The notes below the pieces were generated by a model. The model was not told the origin of the DNA. It searched no databases and saw only the letters and a program-made list of their open reading frames with translations. From Limnoperna fortunei (lineage: Eukaryota; Mollusca; Bivalvia; Mytilida; Modiolidae), in contig OX104112.1 in NCBI GenBank assembly GCA_944474755.1, forward strand, positions 50,170,774 through 50,234,773: a stretch of 64,000 nt of DNA, read 5' to 3'. Below are positions 58,430 to 64,000 of the stretch, piece by piece. Position numbers and translations under genes: made by a program. Each line of letters opens with the position of its first letter. Position 1 is the stretch's first letter.

Positions 58430-59085
58430 AATCTCTCCAAGGGTAAATCGACAGGCTGAAAGTGACCATTCAAACAAACAAACATACACTCCCCCCACTT
58501 TTACCAAAATCGCCCCTCCTAAATCGACCCCAACATTAGCGCGATATAGCCCCACTCACAGATATCGTAATAGTACAAAATTCATTTTTTTTTATTTCGT
58601 CCTTGCCAATAATTAAATCAGAGCAAATTTGCTCGGATCTCTTTTTGCAACTTTGTACTAATGTAAATTATAAATTTGTGAGCTAGTATATTCTTTTGAT
58701 GTTCTAGCAGCAAAGAATCCATTATAATCAAAATTATTATTGATAAAGTTATTCCTGAAAATCATAAGTGTAGGTAAAACAATTGATAAATAAGGCATAA
58801 CAATACATCATCGATCATTATTTTTATAACTTTTGTTAATAATATTTCATTATGAGCGACACGATTGAAATATATAATTAAATATTAGCAACTTTAATAA
58901 GCAGAAAATAGTTTTTACACCACAGCGATTTTGGTAAGTGATGCGAATTTACCTAAGATATGGGCCTTGTTGCCTGGGAATTTTGATAGAGGTAGGGGCG
59001 TTTTTGACGGTGGCGATTTTGATAAAAATGGGGGAGTTTTGATGGGGTGAATTTCCAGTAAGGCGATTTGACCTGCTCCGTTTTT
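58430..59085. repeat. Imperfect inverted repeat pair in duplicon C
   Basis: ACACTCCCCCCACTTTTACC then AAAATCGCC on the left (58490-58518) is mirrored by GGCGATTTTGATAAAAATGG then GGGAGTTTTGAT (59012-59043). AAATCGAC near 58445 is mirrored by CGATTTGACC near 59065. The left arm alone exists in A (45070-45180) and B (49980-50100). May be the ends of a 650-bp DNA element whose right part was deleted in A and B. Confidence 0.5.
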
Positions 59086-59456
59086 TTTATATATTCATCT
59101 TCAGGTAAGTAAGGACATCAAGCCAGCTACAATAGTTTTAACACTTTTCCGTAATCATGGCATTTTTGACAAAATTGAAATTGTTGAGTGTAGAATTGTA
59201 GAATCGTTTCGGTAAAAGTGTTATCCCAACTAGTGCAATGAATACGGAAAAATTGATCCGAAATATTTACTGAATCGATTCCGGAATTCATATTTTGTCG
59301 ACAATACCATGATTACGAATGAAGTGTAAAACTGACGAATATTGGTATTATAGAAATGTCAGTTAAATTTAAAAGATATTAGAAAGGTGTAACAATTGAG
59401 GGAAACAGTTTTATAGCTGATTATATGCATAAAACCCCCGGGTGTGAATCACTTCC

Positions 59457-60097
59457 AGCTTTTTGTAGATACGTCCAGAAAAAAAAGTTAAAAAAAAGGA
59501 GCTACATTATTGTAGCTAATATCAAGCGTACGTGACATATTCAGTGTTCAGCAATTTGTGTGGACGAAGTTGTGTTGATGAATAGTATCAATACGTTCAC
59601 GGTAGATTTATTATAGCGACTGTATACAGTTTAAATTGCATTGCTGATGTAAAAAAAGCAATTATGTGTTTACATCTAAAGCACTCAAGAGTATAGCATA
59701 TAAATAGAAATATAACAATCTTTGTTATATACAAGTATCTTATGAATAATTGGTTAAATCATATGTTCACTCGGCGTAAAAATACTACATTACTACTACA
59801 GTCCAAGCATAACTTTTTGTGTTCGTTTTAGAAGTTTTTCGTAAAATTTAAGATAGTTTTAGTTTGTTTAGCATAACATTGCAAGTTAATGTTTTTTCCT
59901 ATTTTGCAATTTGTGCTTTACTAGTATATTTTTGTCAGGATTGCTTATGTAAAGTGTAATGGCTTATCTGTATATGGTTAGAAAATTGTATAAACACTAT
60001 GATATTTGGGCCTGTCCACTTTTAAATCAAGGAATCTTTTGTTATAACTACAATATTGTAGCTCCATTTTTTATCTTTACAGAGCTACAAAAAGTCC
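59457..60097. mobile_element. Non-autonomous TIR element (AGCTTTTTGTAG ends)
   Basis: Imperfect terminal inverted repeats of about 60 bp: AGCTTTTTGTAGATACGTCC ... GGAGCTACATTATTGTAGCT on the left and AACTACAATATTGTAGCTCC ... CAGAGCTACAAAAAGT on the right. Each arm includes its own small palindrome AGCTACAATATTGTAG. About 640 bp, AT-rich, no transposase. Lies inside the 1.2-kb block absent from duplicons A and B. Confidence 0.7.
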
Positions 60098-60930
60098 CAT
60101 CTCTGGTAAATTAATGCTGTTTTTCCGGTTTGCTCAGACTTTTTATGTCTCCGCCGTTAAATTGATATTTCTACAACACCTTTTTTCATTAGTTTTAACA
60201 ATTTATTCGTAATCATAGAATTGTTGATAAAATTTTATTTTAATTCCATAAGTGCATAATGTCTCGGAATCGATACGATACAAAAATTTCATTTTATATT
60301 AAAAAATATAAACCTGTGCAATATGCAAATACATTGAAGTTTTATTGAATAACTGAAAGTAACTAAGAACTTTGTAAGTCAGTGTCGTAAATTTAAGTAA
60401 TATGACACATATCACAGAACAAAACAGTCTGAGGCGTACATGTAGCCAGAGGGTAAGGGGCCAAAATTAATATCACTGAACACAAAAATACACTCTTAAC
60501 ACTCAAAACACCTTATGAAAAAGATCAAAAGAATTTGAGCTTACTCAAAAAATCACTCACACAGACACAAAAGGCACTCACATTTTCAGCTATTCTCAAC
60601 AACCAATACCCATAGCGATGATCGAGCTGGTAGACTCGTGAAGACTAAGATACAAGTTGACAATTCGAGAAGTAAGCGTAGAGGCTCCTTACTCCACTGC
60701 TAAATGATATACCTTACAACGACAAAGGTCATGATAAATGGTAGACAAATTTTTTTTATGAACATCGAATGATAATGTCTTGTATACGTTCCGATATACT
60801 GTTACTCAAATGCCAATATCAGACAACAATAAGACCTACAAGTATTCTTGCAAGTGGTAAAACATTGAATGACCAAACAATTGTTGACATTGTCTCAGTA
60901 GTAAACCCGACACACAAACTATCGAGAATA

Positions 60931-61845
60931 TCACGACAGCTGTAGTTACCCAATAGGACACTCCAAGAGACACCCAAGCTACCATAAATAACATGACAAA
61001 TGCTATAAGCCAAAATGAAAACACAAATCCGACTACACGTAGTAAATATAATTTACATATTAATAATTCCGAAGAGGAATACATATTTAGCAACTGCACT
61101 GGTGATCAAGTTACTAGTCAAATTCAGACGAATGATACCAATTTAAATTACAAAATTAGAAATTAATAAAGAAATAGGGTCCAAGAAACCGTGGTTTAAC
61201 TCCGATAATGACGCCTAGGCAAATACTAGCTTACTGGGAAAAAAGTCAGGATAGACAAACACAGGACAAGAAGCACAAGGCAACACTAAACAAAGCAAAA
61301 GAATCTACAAAAGATAAAGAAGCAGGTGTTAAGAACATAGGTCAAAAAGCGGATAACCAAAACCATCTCCACACTCAAGAGGCGGCTACTCCTATATGAT
61401 TAACATAATCAAACGCCTGCAGCAACAAGCAACGATATCTCTGCGATGAAACAACTGATACAGAAAAATCAAATAATGACAGAGACAGTACTTCTCAAAC
61501 TGGAATAAATGAAACGTAACTATGAATTGCAACAAAGAGTACCTCCTAACAATGTGAATTCAGAAATTTTTAGAGAAAAGCAAATAAGGGCAATGATAGG
61601 AACTACTTACATCGGAGATGCGGCAGTCGCAGACGATATAGCAGTGATATAATGCAAACCGTAACACATACAACAGGCCCTTCATATTGTACACAAAGAA
61701 ACCACAAAAGACCAGGTCACGATACATTCTTCAAAAAGTTCAAAAAGCGACATACTGATAATCAGTTACGAGTTATGGTACCTCATTGTAGCTCCGTCAA
61801 GACAAAAAAGAGATACATTATTGTCCTTTTGTTATTGTTTTGATT
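60931..61845 (+). pseudogene. Decayed coding-like region, origin unknown
   Basis: Once read with frame changes, several stretches look like polar protein sequence, not AT-rich noise: around 60950-61165 (INNMTNAISQNENTNPTTRS, then NNSEEEYIFSNCTGDQ), 61170-61200 (KEIGSKKPWFNSDNDA), 61208-61399 (open, Lys/Gln-rich, MTPRQILAYWEKSQDRQ), 61410-61650 (KQLIQKNQIMTETVLLKLE, stop, MKRNYELQQRVPPNN) and 61652-61843. Stops and frameshifts separate them. Codon use is richer in CAA, AAT and ACA than the other frames. It follows directly on S of copy C, from which A and B diverge here. Possibly a dead transposon or gene; I cannot name it. Confidence 0.4.
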
Positions 61846-63449
61846 GTTATTGCTAGGGTCTTTTCTATGTCTAATATGAAGATATTATTATTTTATCTTT
61901 TGATTGTTATAATTCCTATTACATTAGGGCAACAAATCATTTTGATGTTTCAAGACAACATTTGTTGAACATCCAGAATCGACACAGTGAAAAATCTTTA
62001 CAGAGTTATCTCATCAAACACCGAAAACCTTTTCCATCGCGAAACTATAATAGATTGAGACATTACTGATCTACGATGAATAATAATTCAGGATCTGATG
62101 TGACAACTTAGTGACATTTGACATTTTTTAAAATTTGTTGCATATACGTTGATAAGTTATTCTTTAACAGTTCAACATAACCTGATTGATTGATATTAAC
62201 TGTATCTCAAAACCGATCATACATTTTTGCAGTCATTTGTAGTTATTAATTTGATCTCATATACGAAAAGACATCTTTTTTTGTGTCAGATGTAATCTGT
62301 CCCCTACCTGCATCTTTTTTCTGATGAGTAATTGGACTTGGATTTAATTAGAGTAAGGAATAGTTTCTAGGTATGAACATAAGAGAGCGCCTGTGGTGAA
62401 ATAGCGTATTAATGACTTAACAAATGCAAAACGTAATTCAAAGCTACGTGTTCTTTATCTTTTCAAATCTTGTTGACAGTACATTTAACCAAAATACAGG
62501 TAGAAAATACCCTGTTATAACAACATCAAAGTCTAACTCAATTTGTAACCTAAATCAAGCATACATGTGCCGCAACATATAAATCTATACTAAATGCCGC
62601 ACACCCTTAGACAAAAATGTGTGCTTGCATTTTTTATTATTTCATATTTTATCAATGTTCGTCTGCTTTCTTGTCGTTCAATGGTATTCATACGAACCGC
62701 GAGACTTTTCCCGCCTTTATTGCAGTGGACATTACCGAACAATCGATTTCCGTAAATTTCCGTTCTAATTTAGGTCGAATTTTAGTATGAAAAATCGCCA
62801 TATCAAAACTTTAAAAATCGACATATTTTAATACGCTGAATATCTGCAGGGAATAATTGTAGATTTCATAAAGTACCCTTCTTGATCTACAAAAGGAGAA
62901 TAAGCTGAACAATACGCGGTTAGCAGTTCTCATTTGTCACGCAATAATTCCTGTCCCAAATATGTTCACTTGTAGTAGTCCATAAAATGACACTGATTAT
63001 ATGATGTGATGTTCAATAAAAGATCACACATTTAACTGTTGAAGGCATGTTATGCCTCTTTTTAACAAATAACCTAAATAAGTACACTTGTACCACTACC
63101 TGTAGCAATCAACTAACCTCACTGTAAAAAAACATTAAACATGTAAATGATAATAAAACCCCAATATTACTAGAGAATTTATCTTTTGCTTAAAACAATT
63201 CACAAAGCTATCAAATATATATGATTATAGAAATCAAAATAACAAGAATTTATCGATACCACATGAGGTCTTATAGTGTTTACATTTCAGAAATCATGTG
63301 TTTGTTTTGAGTTTCTTATTTGTATCTGTTTGTCTGATTTGTGTTCGGTCGGTTTCTTTGCTATTTCATGTACTATTTACATTCCTAAAAACATTTTATT
63401 TTTTATTATATTTTCATTTTCATGTTAAATATAATAAAATTTCTAAGAT
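61846..63449. other. Unique AT-rich sequence, nothing recognised
   Basis: No feature beyond short simple-sequence tracts. Confidence 0.5.
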
Positions 63450-63475
63450 TGTTGCTTGATATTTAACGCCACTTG
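63450..63475 (-). mobile_element. Tiny SINE tail fragment
   Basis: GATATTTAACGCCACTTGAT is the reversed SINE-A tail core (AAGTGGCGTTAAA). Too short for certainty. Confidence 0.4.
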
Positions 63476-63659
63476 ATAACGCAATGAGCACCTCTACATG
63501 GTGATTTATTACTCTAAATAACTGGATGATAGATTGTTTTAAAGTTACTACAAGTAAACATCCAATAGTTCTTTGTAAACGAAAATGAGCAAAATAATGT
63601 TCTAAAGGGTCTACAATTTATTTTATTGATATTCTGTCATTTTGTTACAAGTTTTATTA

Positions 63660-63901
63660 GTTTGTTTGAATGGTGTTCAACGCCATTATCAGCAATTTTT
63701 CATCTATATCTTGGCGTCCTGTTTTTATTAATGGAGGAAGTCGGAGTACCCGGAGAAAACACCCGACCTTCGGTAGGAAAACTGACAACCCTTATCAATT
63801 AAGATTAGAGTCGATTGCACCTTGCCCGCATTCTCATTGTTCACAGACCAAGAGATCAATAGAAGTCAAACTACTTTAACCACTCTGCCAACGAGTTCCC
63901 C
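63660..63901 (-). mobile_element. SINE-A, near full length, B box damaged
   Basis: Reverse: GGGGAACTCGTTGGCAGAGT A-box region, CTGTGAACAATGAGAATGCG with the B box deleted, GCAAGGTGCAATCGACTC, TCCGACTTCCTCC, AATAAAAACAGGACGCC, tail ATGGCGTTGAACACC and CAAACAAAC. The 69-codon frame at 63670-63879 is a by-product. Confidence 0.9.
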
Positions 63902-64000
63902 TTAAACTTCTAAGAACTCTTGTTCGCTTATTTATTAATAAGCATAAATCTAATTTCTGTTGCCTGTTTTCATTTCTACACAATTTCGATCTATTTTGAC

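Larger units (their letters stand above)
55013..60930 (+). repeat. Tandem duplicon C (P-Q-R-S, with insertions)
   Basis: P 55180-56104, Q 56105-56350, R 56351-57296, then 57297-58270 not found in A, then S 58270-60930, which stops at ATCACGACA. Clearly more diverged from A and B than they are from each other. S here contains an additional 1.2 kb (58930-60126) and also the 60180-60550 stretch that A lacks. Confidence 0.85.

Overview
This 64 kb window is AT-rich eukaryotic DNA. I find no protein-coding gene in it that I can name or defend. The few open frames are short (132 codons at most), mostly overlap repeats or duplications, and match no family I recognise.
The repeats suggest a bivalve mollusc, most likely a mussel (Mytilidae). 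The main one is a tRNA-derived SINE of about 250 bp with A and B boxes and a tail ending GGCGTTAAACACC plus CAAA repeats. Others are an element ending in an ATCA-repeat tail, a GACCATTTAACTT foldback MITE, and a repeat carrying a hammerhead-ribozyme core. I know this last type from mussel sequence, but I recall it from memory and ran no search.
Layout. 0-9 kb: sparse unique sequence, a 197-bp direct repeat, three SINE pieces and a 350-bp hammerhead-type element (8.86-9.2 kb). 9.3-13.2 kb: two local duplications. One is a foldback element with a 60-bp-arm hairpin present twice; the other is an 0.8-kb tandem pair. 13-24 kb: unique sequence with many SINE copies and a MITE. 24.27-24.67 kb: a minisatellite grown from a SINE tail, with higher-order structure.
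22.5-42.5 kb is a nest of old segmental duplications: SD1 at 22.6/31.0 kb, SD2 at 25.1/33.8 kb and SD3 at 37.9/41.5 kb. Because copies differ by insertions, several insertions can be read against an empty site, including a TIR transposon at 38.04-38.86 kb with a 6-bp target duplication and an internal minisatellite. 42.6-60.9 kb holds three tandem copies of a roughly 7-kb unit (A, B, C). A and B are nearly identical over 4.6-4.9 kb; C is more diverged, but it preserves material that A and B each lost separately. Beyond C, 60.9-61.9 kb looks like decayed coding sequence of unknown origin.
The elements do not form a pathway. What can be read here is the history of a repeat-rich intergenic or intronic region: SINE insertion, growth of SINE tails into minisatellites, hammerhead elements, foldback elements and repeated tandem duplication with differential loss.
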